The notes beneath the pieces were generated by a model. The model was not told the DNA's origin, did no database searches, and saw nothing but the letters and a program-made list of their open reading frames with translations. 64,000 nucleotides of DNA from an uncultured Propionibacteriaceae bacterium (lineage in GTDB: Bacteria > Actinomycetota > Actinomycetes > Propionibacteriales > Propionibacteriaceae), in assembly GCA_937965785.1 (NCBI GenBank), contig CALCKT010000003.1, forward strand, positions 1-64,000. The letters are read 5' to 3'. Shown piece after piece: positions 48,807 through 56,133 of the stretch. The translations under genes and the position numbers were made by a program. Position 1 is the first letter of the stretch. Every line of letters begins with the position of its first letter.

Positions 48807-48876
48807 AAGGTTGGTGAGAGGCGTGGAACGCTTCACACACAGGTTCCTCACAGGATGAGGTGCCAGATTGTTTTCC

Positions 48877-49464
48877 ATGGAGAGGCGAGGCGTGTTCCGC
48901 AACAAGGCGAGGCCGAACGAGCCGGACTGGGTTGCGCCCACCTGGGCGGAACTGGTCCGGGACCACTCGGCGCAGGTCTACCGCCTGGCTTACCGGCTCA
49001 CCGGCAATTGCCACGATGCCGAGGACCTCACCCAGGACGTGTTCGTCCGGGTGTTCAAGTCGATCCACAATTTCCGACCCGGCACTCTCGAGGGCTGGCT
49101 GCACCGCATCACCACCAACCTGTTCCTGGATTCCGCGCGGCGCCGGCAACGGATCCGCATGGATGCCCTGAGCTCGGCACCGGAACACGTCTGGGGACAG
49201 GACCGCAGCCCCGAGGAGCTCCACGCGGACGGGGCCCTGGACGCCGACGTGGCGAATGCCTTGGCGGCCCTGAAACCCGAGCAGCGCGTCGCCGTCGTGC
49301 TCTGCGACATCGAGGGAATGAGCTACGAGGAGATCTCGGAGGTGTTGGGCATCAAGCTCGGCACCGTGCGCAGCCGGATCGCCCGCGGACGCGCCCAGCT
49401 GCGTGACGCACTCGCCCATCGCGCACCGAGCGAGGACCATGCCCGATACCTCGGGGTGTCATAG
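48877..49464 (+). CDS. sigE: ECF RNA polymerase sigma factor (SigE-like)
   Basis: The product of about 195 residues is a group IV sigma factor. Region 2 has VYRLAYRLTGNCHDAEDLTQDVFVRVF-like sequence and region 4 has SYEEISEVLGIKLGTVRSRI, closest to mycobacterial SigE. It lacks the long N-terminal extension of that protein. The start is unsure: ATG 48877 has no ribosome-binding site, while GTG 48892 has GGAGAGG six bases before it and would drop five residues. The anti-sigma gene starts three bases after its stop. It probably controls an envelope-stress regulon. Confidence 0.93.
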   Translation: MERRGVFRNKARPNEPDWVAPTWAELVRDHSAQVYRLAYRLTGNCHDAEDLTQDVFVRVFKSIHNFRPGTLEGWLHRITTNLFLDSARRRQRIRMDALSSAPEHVWGQDRSPEELHADGALDADVANALAALKPEQRVAVVLCDIEGMSYEEISEVLGIKLGTVRSRIARGRAQLRDALAHRAPSEDHARYLGVS

Positions 49465-49467
49465 GAG

Positions 49468-50877
49468 GTGCGGGGAAACGAATGTCGCCGCTACAAGGAC
49501 GACCTTTCCGGGTTCGTCGACCGGACCCTGCCCGAACGCCGCCTCAACCAGCTCAGTGAACACCTGATCCGGTGCCCGGAATGCTCCGCCATCGTCGACG
49601 AGCTACGGAGGGTGCGTTCCAGACTGAACTCCTGCCGGGCCGCCGCCCCCCTGCCCGAAACCCTGGCCGAAAGACTCCAGGGCATTGCGGGAAACGAGTG
49701 CGACCAGCCGCTGTACCTGACCGAGAAAGGGTCACGTTGCCGTAGCCTCGGTGGGCGCCTGATCCGCGGTGGCATGGCCGCCACCGTTGCGCTGGCGACG
49801 CTGATGATGCTCTCCCTGGCGCTTGCGAAGGAGCCCGCGGTCGTGGGTGATCCGATCAGGGCGGCGCGGGAACAGTACTCGCTGGCGCTGACCACCATCA
49901 GCGTCGGACAGGGAGTCGGTGCCGTGCACTGGGCGCGTGAACGAGGCGCCAGGCCCGGTGCAGCAACGCAGCTCAGTCCCCGCGTCCTCGATCTCGGCCA
50001 GGCCGTCCCGATCGACGAGAACAACGCGATGACCCGGCTCGGCAACAACGGGCAGAGCATCACATATTCCGGACGGCAGCGGGTCTGGTTGATGGATGGC
50101 GACGGTGTTCACCGGCCGAACGACGTGGAGGTCGACGTCGTCGCGGGAGAAGGAGCCACTCTGGCGGTCCTGGACGGGACCGGGGAACGTTTCCTCTCCT
50201 GGTTCGTCCCGACGATGGGTTGCTGTTCATCCCTCGCTGAAACCGGCTGGCAGTTCTACACCTACCAGAGTTCGGACAGGGTGGCGGGGCGCAGCGCGTC
50301 CGTTGTCGAGGCCCGCGGCGACGGGTATCTCGTGGCGCGCTGGTGGCTCGACGACGAGACGGGGCTTCCGCTGTGGGTTGAGCGTTACGACACGACGGGG
50401 CGTCCGATGCTGGTCTTCGGATTCGTCAGTATCAACATCGGGACGGCTCAACTGGCCACGGACTCCACCCAGCCCTACCCGATGGAATCCGTCTCCAGCG
50501 CCAGCACTTCCGGATGGTGTGTGGGTCTGCCGGAGTGCCCGATGGAACTGGGAGGCCTTCCCCTGGTGGCCCGCGCCGGTTCCGGCGAGGGGGAGAGCGT
50601 CTACCAGCGGCTGGTCTACTCCGATGGTGTGCGCACCCTGAGCGTCTCATGGACCCCGGGTGTGCTGGCGGGTGGATCCCGGGTTTCCGACAACTCGCCC
50701 GGGCTGCCCCAGGTGGCCGCCTGGCAGGTGGGCGAAGGTGTGGTTTCCGTGGCGACCAACGGTCCGCGGGCACTGATGGCGGAGGCTTGCAAGGCGTTGC
50801 CGAAGCTGCGGGAGAACAAGTTCGGCCTGCTGGAACGCATGGGAAGTGGCCTGGGGCGGCTGGTCGGGATTGGTTGA
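49468..50877 (+). CDS. Anti-sigma factor fused to an RseB/MucB-like sensor domain
   Basis: The 469-residue protein has three parts. Residues 1-60 are a zinc-binding anti-sigma domain with His32-x3-Cys36-x2-Cys39 and an extra Cys6. Residues 101-120 are a membrane helix. Residues about 130-469 lie outside and resemble RseB/MucB: ITYSGRQRVWLMD early on and the characteristic WLDDETGLPLWVERYD near 292-307. In gammaproteobacteria RseA and RseB are separate proteins, and mycobacterial RseA is only about 150 residues. It should hold the sigma factor encoded just upstream until envelope damage is sensed. GTG 49468 directly follows AGGAG, an unusually short spacing, but no other in-frame start is near. 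Confidence 0.88.
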   Translation: MRGNECRRYKDDLSGFVDRTLPERRLNQLSEHLIRCPECSAIVDELRRVRSRLNSCRAAAPLPETLAERLQGIAGNECDQPLYLTEKGSRCRSLGGRLIRGGMAATVALATLMMLSLALAKEPAVVGDPIRAAREQYSLALTTISVGQGVGAVHWARERGARPGAATQLSPRVLDLGQAVPIDENNAMTRLGNNGQSITYSGRQRVWLMDGDGVHRPNDVEVDVVAGEGATLAVLDGTGERFLSWFVPTMGCCSSLAETGWQFYTYQSSDRVAGRSASVVEARGDGYLVARWWLDDETGLPLWVERYDTTGRPMLVFGFVSINIGTAQLATDSTQPYPMESVSSASTSGWCVGLPECPMELGGLPLVARAGSGEGESVYQRLVYSDGVRTLSVSWTPGVLAGGSRVSDNSPGLPQVAAWQVGEGVVSVATNGPRALMAEACKALPKLRENKFGLLERMGSGLGRLVGIG

Positions 50878-50892
50878 ACGCCCGGCCGCGAG

Positions 50893-50898
50893 TAGCCT
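50893..50898 (+). promoter_or_regulatory. -10 hexamer TAGCCT of tatB
   Basis: TAGCCT lies six bases before the GTG at 50905; tatB may have its own leaderless transcript besides reading through from sigE. Confidence 0.45.
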
Positions 50899-50904
50899 GA
50901 GCGT

Positions 50905-51315
50905 GTGTTCAACATCGACGCCACCGAGCTGATTCTTCTTCTGGTACTCGGCGTCGTCATGTTCGGGCCTGAGAAGCTTCCCTCGTTCGCGCGGAAGGCG
51001 GCCCGGGTGTTCGTGGCGCTCCGGGGGATCGCGAACAATGCCCAGACGCAGCTGCGCGAAGAACTCGGGCCCGAGTATTCCGACCTCAAGATCGAGGACC
51101 TGAACCCCAAAAAGTTCGTCGCCAAGCACATGCGCGAGGAGATCGCGGCCATCGAGGAGGCCAAACGCGAGATCTCCACCACGGGTAGTGCCGCGAAGGC
51201 CGCCGCCGCGGACGTGACGGCCGCTGCGGCGGCGAAACCCGGTCCGGCGGATGCGGTGCCCGAAACCTCTCCGCCCAAACCCCTGACCGCCCCCTACGAC
51301 CCGGAAGCGACCTGA
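50905..51315 (+). CDS. tatB: Sec-independent protein translocase subunit TatB
   Basis: The 136-residue protein has the TatA/B layout: a short membrane helix (about 6-21; ELILLLVLGVVMFGPEKLP with the Phe-Gly-Pro hinge), an amphipathic helix, then a charged and finally Ala/Pro-rich tail. The Glu in the membrane helix and the PEKLP hinge mark TatB rather than TatA. The position behind sigE and rseA equals Rv1224. It ends one base before the convergent mrp stop. Confidence 0.92.
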   Translation: MFNIDATELILLLVLGVVMFGPEKLPSFARKAARVFVALRGIANNAQTQLREELGPEYSDLKIEDLNPKKFVAKHMREEIAAIEEAKREISTTGSAAKAAAADVTAAAAAKPGPADAVPETSPPKPLTAPYDPEAT

Positions 51316-52473
51316 TCACACCGGGCTGACGGGCAGCATCCGTCCCAACAGGTTCCGGCTGCGATTCGCCAGTTCCTGGCCCAGCTTCAACAGGGCCTGC
51401 GCGGCCGGATGGTCCGGGGCGCTGAGCACGATGGGCTCGCCCCTGTCCCCACCCGCCAGGAGAGCCTCGTCGAAGGGCACCTGGGTCAATAGCGGCACCT
51501 CGTATCCGAGCCGCTCGCTCAAGGCCTCCGCCACCAGAACCCCGCCTCCCGAGCCGAACAGCTCGATCCGGTAGGACTTCCCGGTGTCGGGGGCGGTGAA
51601 CTCCAGCCAGCTCATGTTCTCAACCACCCCGAGCACCTTCTGCTTGAGGATGTGGGCCATCGTGCCGGCCCGTTCGGAAACCTCGGATGCGGCGAGCTGC
51701 GGGGTGGTCACGACCAGCACCTCGGAGTTCGGGATCTTCTGTCCCAGGCTCATCGCGACATCGCCGGTTCCCGGTGGGAGATCAAGGAGCAGGAAATCCA
51801 CATCACCCCAGAAAACATCGGCCAGCAGCTGCGTGAGGGCCCGGTCCAGGATGGGGCCGCGCCAGGCGACCACCTGGTCACGGGAAGGTTTCAGCATGCC
51901 CACCGAGATCACCTTCAGCCCTTCTGCGGCAGGGACCGGCAGGATCATGTCGTCGACGACCGTCGGGCGGGAATCGCCCAAACCCAGCATGTCGGGGATG
52001 GAATGGCCGTAGATGTCGGCGTCGAGGATTGCGACGCTGCGGCCGGCCTTCGCGAGGGCCAGGGCCAGGTTCACCGTGACCGAGGACTTCCCGACCCCGC
52101 CTTTTCCGGAAGCGACCGCGATCACCTTCGTCAGGTTTCCCGGTTTGGCGAACGGGATCTCGCGTTCCGGTTGACCGCCGCGCAGCAGCTGTCGCATCGC
52201 GGCTCGTTGTTCGTCATTCATCACACCGAGCTCGACGTGCACGCCATTGACACCCTCGACGGTCTCCACGGCCTCGGTCACGCGTTTGGTTATCTCGGTG
52301 CGCATCGGACACCCGGGAACGGTCAACAGAACCCGGATGAAGATCTGCCCTTCATCGTCGGCTGTCAACTCATCGACCATGCCCAGGTCGGTTATCGGGC
52401 GGCGAATTTCGGGATCCTCGACGGTGTGCAGTGCAGCTCGGACCAGAGGAAGAAGAGGGTTCTCATTCGTCAC
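51316..52473 (-). CDS. mrp: Mrp/NBP35-family P-loop ATPase (iron-sulfur carrier)
   Basis: The 385-residue protein has a MIP18/DUF59 domain (about 5-85, Cys55 in VPGCPMR) and a Mrp ATPase domain with the deviant Walker A GKGGVGKSS (Lys129) and LDADIYGHSIP. Mrp proteins carry and insert iron-sulfur clusters. The paired cysteines (CxxC) found near the C-terminus of many Mrp proteins are not seen, as in other actinobacterial forms. The GTG start follows GAGGG closely. Same position as Rv1229c. Confidence 0.93.
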   Translation of the reverse strand: MTNENPLLPLVRAALHTVEDPEIRRPITDLGMVDELTADDEGQIFIRVLLTVPGCPMRTEITKRVTEAVETVEGVNGVHVELGVMNDEQRAAMRQLLRGGQPEREIPFAKPGNLTKVIAVASGKGGVGKSSVTVNLALALAKAGRSVAILDADIYGHSIPDMLGLGDSRPTVVDDMILPVPAAEGLKVISVGMLKPSRDQVVAWRGPILDRALTQLLADVFWGDVDFLLLDLPPGTGDVAMSLGQKIPNSEVLVVTTPQLAASEVSERAGTMAHILKQKVLGVVENMSWLEFTAPDTGKSYRIELFGSGGGVLVAEALSERLGYEVPLLTQVPFDEALLAGGDRGEPIVLSAPDHPAAQALLKLGQELANRSRNLLGRMLPVSPV

Positions 52474-52494
52474 CCCTCAATACTCCCGCACAGT

Positions 52495-52857
52495 TCAGTT
52501 GGTTTCCAGCCCAGTCGAATCGGCGCGGGACGCCAGGGCGTCTCCCAGCAGCGCCATGCTGCCCCCAACCAGGGCGGGCAGCCAGAGGGATGTCAGGACG
52601 GCAAGCACCACCACTGCGGGGCCGAGAATCAGATGCACGGTCAACCGTTGCCGGTAGGCGAAACGGTTCTGGGCGGCGGGGGCCAGGCGGAGCCGCCACA
52701 GGAAACCGTAGGCCACCAACAGCAGCAGGGCCGCTCCGGCCCCGACCCAGAGACCCGAACCGATCACCCAGAGCGACCATGTGGCCACTCCCGCCATCAC
52801 CAGGTGCCCAGCTAACAGCACCACGGAATACCAGCTGATCGACTGGGGTTCGCTCAT
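52495..52857 (-). CDS. Four-helix membrane protein of unknown function
   Basis: The 120-residue protein has about four hydrophobic segments (8-28, 34-54, 70-92, 94-108) and no polar signature residues. It overlaps the DUF1003 gene by four bases (ATGA), so it belongs to an operon with it and the MgtE_N/CBS gene. I do not recognise a family. Confidence 0.75.
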   Translation of the reverse strand: MSEPQSISWYSVVLLAGHLVMAGVATWSLWVIGSGLWVGAGAALLLLVAYGFLWRLRLAPAAQNRFAYRQRLTVHLILGPAVVVLAVLTSLWLPALVGGSMALLGDALASRADSTGLETN

Positions 52858-53375
52858 GGTTCCTCCCTTTTCTCGTTGACGGCCTGTTCCAGGCGTTCCG
52901 TGAGTTCACGCAGTTCGAAACGCAGTTCGGAACGCACGAAGTCGCGGGTTGCCAGCTCCCCCAGGTGCATCCGGATGGCGGCGATCTCGCGGGCCAGGAA
53001 GTCCATGTCGGCTCGCGACTGGGCCGCCAGACGGCGGTCCTCGTCGAGGCTCAGCTTGTCCCGCACCTCCTGCCGGTTCTGCGCCAGCAGGATCAGGGGG
53101 GCCGCGTAGGAGGCCTGCGTCGAGAAGAACAGGTTCAGCAGGACGAACGGGTAGACATCCCAGCGGAAGCCGTAGATGCCGACCACGTTGAGGGTCACCC
53201 ACACCACCACGAAAACCGTCATGTAGGCGATGAACTTGCCGGTTCCCATGAAACGAGCGGCGGCCTCCGCGAACTCGCCGAAGGCCTCCGAGTCGAGGAT
53301 CACCTTCGGCATCAGCCGACGCCGCCTCGACCGCGGTTCCGACAGGGGCTCCGACAGGGGGCTGCGCTCAGCCAT
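52854..53375 (-). CDS. DUF1003 membrane protein
   Basis: The 173-residue protein has two membrane helices (about 48-66 and 73-95) around WDVYPFVLLNLFFSTQASYAAPLIL, the core of DUF1003, and a C-terminal coiled coil (about 105-170). Family function is unknown; proximity to magnesium-related MgtE_N/CBS genes is common. It overlaps both neighbours, by four bases at its end and by eight at its start. Confidence 0.88.
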   Translation of the reverse strand: MAERSPLSEPLSEPRSRRRRLMPKVILDSEAFGEFAEAAARFMGTGKFIAYMTVFVVVWVTLNVVGIYGFRWDVYPFVLLNLFFSTQASYAAPLILLAQNRQEVRDKLSLDEDRRLAAQSRADMDFLAREIAAIRMHLGELATRDFVRSELRFELRELTERLEQAVNEKREEP

Positions 53376-54633
53376 GGCTCACCTCCACGAGTTCGTCCAT
53401 CTGGGTTCCGCGCCAGTCGTCGGGCAGCATGTGGTCGAGGACATCATCCACGGTCACCGCCCCGACGAGCGCCCCCTCGGAGTCCACCACGGGCGCGACC
53501 ACCAGATTGTAGGTGGCGAAGAAACGTGACACCTGCGCCAGGGGCGAGTCGGGACTCAGGGGCTCCAGGTTGTGGTCCATCATGGTGGCCACCATCAGGG
53601 TGGGGGCGGCCCGCAGCAGCTGCTGGAAGTGCACCGCACCCACGTAGCGGCCCGACGGGGTCTCCAACGGAGGGCGGGTGACGAACACCATCGAGGCCAG
53701 GGCCGGGGTCAGCTGCTCCTCGCGGATGCGGGCCAGGGCCTCCGCCACGGTCGCGTCCGTGCCCAGCACCACCGGCTCGGGGGTCATCATGCCGCCGGCG
53801 GTGAACTCGCCGTAGACCAGCAGCCGGCGCACGTCGGAGGCGTCCTCCGGTTCCATGCGCTCGAGCAGGTCCTCCGCGACCGCCTCCGGGAGGTCCTTGA
53901 TGAGGTCCGCGGCGTCGTCCGGATCCATCTCCGCCAGCACATCGGCGGCACGATTCGTCTCCAGTTTCGAGATCAGCTCGATCTGTTCGTCACCGGGAAG
54001 CTCTTCGAGGGCCTCCGCCAGGGTCTCGTCGTCAAGGGCCTTGACGACGTCCACCAGGCGATCCGGGTCGAGGTCGTGCAGCTCCTGGGCGATGTCCGCG
54101 GGTTTCATGTCCGAGAACTTCGCCACCAGGTGTTCCGGGGACCGGCCGGTCATCAAAACCAGGTCCGGAACCTGGTTCCACTGAATGATGTCGGTGACGC
54201 GGCGGCCACCGAAACCGAAACGGCTCACCCTGGTGCGGCTCGTGATGGCGATCTGGAACAGCTCCCATTCGCGGTTGCGCACCTGGATCATCGAGACGTC
54301 GTAGATCCGGGTCGGGACGTCGCGGGGAACGGGACGATCGAACAGGTCGGCGGCCACCAGCCATTCCGTTTCGCGTTTCTTGAAGCGGCGGGTGTCGACC
54401 TGACCGAGGATGGCAACCTGGTTGACCGTTATGTTGTGCACCCGGATCATGGGCACGAAGATCCGTTGTCGGGCGAACAATTCGACCACCAGGCCACGCA
54501 CCCGGGGTGCCAGGGTGCCGGTTCGCAGGTGGAAGACCACGTCCTTGACGCGCCCCACCTGATCGCCCGCCGCGTCGACCACGGGAAGACCGACCAGGCG
54601 GGAGATGAAAACCGCGGATTTCTTGGCGCTCAT
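53368..54633 (-). CDS. MgtE N-terminal and CBS domain protein without transport domain (Rv1232c-like)
   Basis: The 421-residue protein has a PRC-barrel-like start (about 10-85), an MgtE_N helical domain (about 165-275, repeated DxxxAADLxxDLPE pattern) and a CBS pair (about 280-410). The membrane part of true MgtE channels is absent, so it is a cytoplasmic magnesium or nucleotide sensor rather than a channel; which partner it controls is not known. ATG 54633 is preferred over ATG 54639 because TAGATT lies seven bases upstream. Confidence 0.86.
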   Translation of the reverse strand: MSAKKSAVFISRLVGLPVVDAAGDQVGRVKDVVFHLRTGTLAPRVRGLVVELFARQRIFVPMIRVHNITVNQVAILGQVDTRRFKKRETEWLVAADLFDRPVPRDVPTRIYDVSMIQVRNREWELFQIAITSRTRVSRFGFGGRRVTDIIQWNQVPDLVLMTGRSPEHLVAKFSDMKPADIAQELHDLDPDRLVDVVKALDDETLAEALEELPGDEQIELISKLETNRAADVLAEMDPDDAADLIKDLPEAVAEDLLERMEPEDASDVRRLLVYGEFTAGGMMTPEPVVLGTDATVAEALARIREEQLTPALASMVFVTRPPLETPSGRYVGAVHFQQLLRAAPTLMVATMMDHNLEPLSPDSPLAQVSRFFATYNLVVAPVVDSEGALVGAVTVDDVLDHMLPDDWRGTQMDELVEVSHG

Positions 54634-54640
54634 GGGCATG

Positions 54641-54646
54641 AATCTA
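54641..54646 (-). promoter_or_regulatory. -10 hexamer TAGATT
   Basis: TAGATT lies seven bases before the ATG at 54633; it decides between two nearby ATGs and fits a leaderless start. Confidence 0.5.
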
Positions 54647-54694
54647 CACTTGAGCAGTGCGTAAGTGCCTGCCGGACACCGACCAGGAGCCAAG

Positions 54695-55225
54695 ATGACC
54701 CCCGCCGTTCCGCCCCGACGATTCACCCCGATTGTTTCCACCAGCAGGCTGTTCGAGCTGGACTATCCCCAACGCGTCGGGAGCTACGGCACCTACGAGG
54801 AGGCCCAGGCGGCGGTCGATTTCCTGTCCGATTCGAAGTTTGCGGTGGAGAACCTGATGATCGTGGGAACCAACCTGAAATCGGTGGAACGCGTGGTGGG
54901 CAGACGCACCTGGAGTTCCGTCCTGATTCAGGGAGCCATCTCGGGTTTCGGCACCGGGATCATCGTGGGTTTGATGTTCTACCTGTTCATGCAGAGCGAA
55001 AACACCTTCCTGTCGCTGATCCTGGCCGGGCTCGGGCTCGGTGTCAGCTTCGGCATGCTCTCCGCGGCCCTGGCCTATGCGCTGAGCGGTGGGCGGCGAG
55101 ACTTCGAGTCGATGCGGCAGGTGGTGGCCACCGGTTACGAGGTGCTGTGTGAGCACAAGGTGGCAGCCGAGGCGCGCGAGATGCTTGCCAAGTGGCCCGG
55201 GTACAGGGCGACCGGGACCAACTGA
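54695..55225 (+). CDS. General stress protein 17M-like membrane protein (Rv1234-like)
   Basis: The 176-residue protein has an N-terminal domain of the general-stress-protein type (about 22-70; VGSYGTYEEAQAAVDFLSD) and two membrane helices (about 80-103 and 108-130) separated by a short loop. A cytoplasmic tail follows. Function is unknown. AGGAG precedes the ATG at 54695. The gene is divergent from the MgtE_N/CBS gene, in the same order as Rv1232c-Rv1234. Confidence 0.83.
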   Translation: MTPAVPPRRFTPIVSTSRLFELDYPQRVGSYGTYEEAQAAVDFLSDSKFAVENLMIVGTNLKSVERVVGRRTWSSVLIQGAISGFGTGIIVGLMFYLFMQSENTFLSLILAGLGLGVSFGMLSAALAYALSGGRRDFESMRQVVATGYEVLCEHKVAAEAREMLAKWPGYRATGTN

Positions 55226-55226
55226 G

Positions 55227-55232
55227 TAGGGT
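55227..55232 (+). promoter_or_regulatory. -10 hexamer TAGGGT
   Basis: TAGGGT lies seven bases before the ATG at 55240; leaderless start likely. Confidence 0.5.
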
Positions 55233-55239
55233 TTCTGGT

Positions 55240-56061
55240 ATGGACTTGACTTGGGATCTGTACAACCCCGCCAGCCGCGCCGACCGCATCCTCGTGGTGG
55301 CCCCCAGCCTCGGCGGGAACTGTTCACACCAGTGGGCGAAGGTCGCGGAGCTCTTGACCAGCGACGCCCGAGTGGTGTTCATCGACTACCCCGGCCATGC
55401 GCTGAGCGAGGTCTGGGATGATGAGGACGAACCAACCCTGGACGTGGTGGCCTCGGCCATCATGGACGTTGTTCACGAGGTCCGGGAACAGGTCGGGGAG
55501 CTTCCCGTGTTCTTCGCGGGGCTCTCCATAGGCGGAGCGACCGGCCTGCACCTGGCACGTGATCACGCCGATGAACTGGCCGGGGTCGCGGTTCTGTGCT
55601 CGGCGGCAACCGTCGGGGAACCCGACCGATGGGTGGAGCGCGCCGAACTCGTTGAGACCTCCGGTACCCAGCAGCTGCTGGAAGAAACCTCGAAACGCTG
55701 GTTCACCCCGGCGTTCAAGGCGGCCAATCCCCGCGTCACGACCGCCATCATGGAGGGCCTGGCCGCGGCGGACGACCACTCCTACGCGCAGCTCTGCCGC
55801 TGCCTGGCGCACCACGACCTGCGCGCCGACCTGGCGGACATCCGCTGCCCGCTGCTTCTCATCGCGGGGGATCGCGACAGCTCCACACCGATCGCGAACC
55901 AAGAACTGGTCGCGGCCACCGTGCCCGGCGCCCAGCTGTCCGTGATCCCGGAGGCTTCCCACCAGGTCACGGTGGCCGCCCCGGACACCACGGCGAATCT
56001 GCTGCGCGCGTTCATGGACCGGGTGGCCCGGGAGTCCAGGACGGAACTTCCCGACGACTGA
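55240..56061 (+). CDS. Alpha/beta hydrolase
   Basis: The 273-residue protein is an alpha/beta hydrolase with the nucleophile elbow GLSIGG (Ser about 104), an acid candidate in AGDRDSSTP and the catalytic His in EASHQV. Overall it resembles 3-oxoadipate enol-lactonases and related esterases, but no aromatic-degradation genes are near, so the substrate is open. A hairpin terminator follows. Confidence 0.85.
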   Translation: MDLTWDLYNPASRADRILVVAPSLGGNCSHQWAKVAELLTSDARVVFIDYPGHALSEVWDDEDEPTLDVVASAIMDVVHEVREQVGELPVFFAGLSIGGATGLHLARDHADELAGVAVLCSAATVGEPDRWVERAELVETSGTQQLLEETSKRWFTPAFKAANPRVTTAIMEGLAAADDHSYAQLCRCLAHHDLRADLADIRCPLLLIAGDRDSSTPIANQELVAATVPGAQLSVIPEASHQVTVAAPDTTANLLRAFMDRVARESRTELPDD

Positions 56062-56089
56062 CGAGATACGTTTCCGAACCTGAGAAGGG

Positions 56090-56122
56090 CCCGCCTCGAC
56101 GGGATGGTTCCACCGAGGCGGG
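56090..56122. terminator. Hairpin between convergent hydrolase and aminopeptidase genes
   Basis: A 9-base perfect stem (56090-56098 and 56114-56122) encloses a 15-base loop. It may end transcription in both directions. Confidence 0.6.
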
Positions 56123-56133
56123 GTTGTCGGTGG

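Noticed and set aside
53572..55152. A 526-codon open frame on the plus strand
   Set aside because: It is antisense to the MgtE_N/CBS gene and runs into the stress-protein gene in another frame; composition is that of a shadow.
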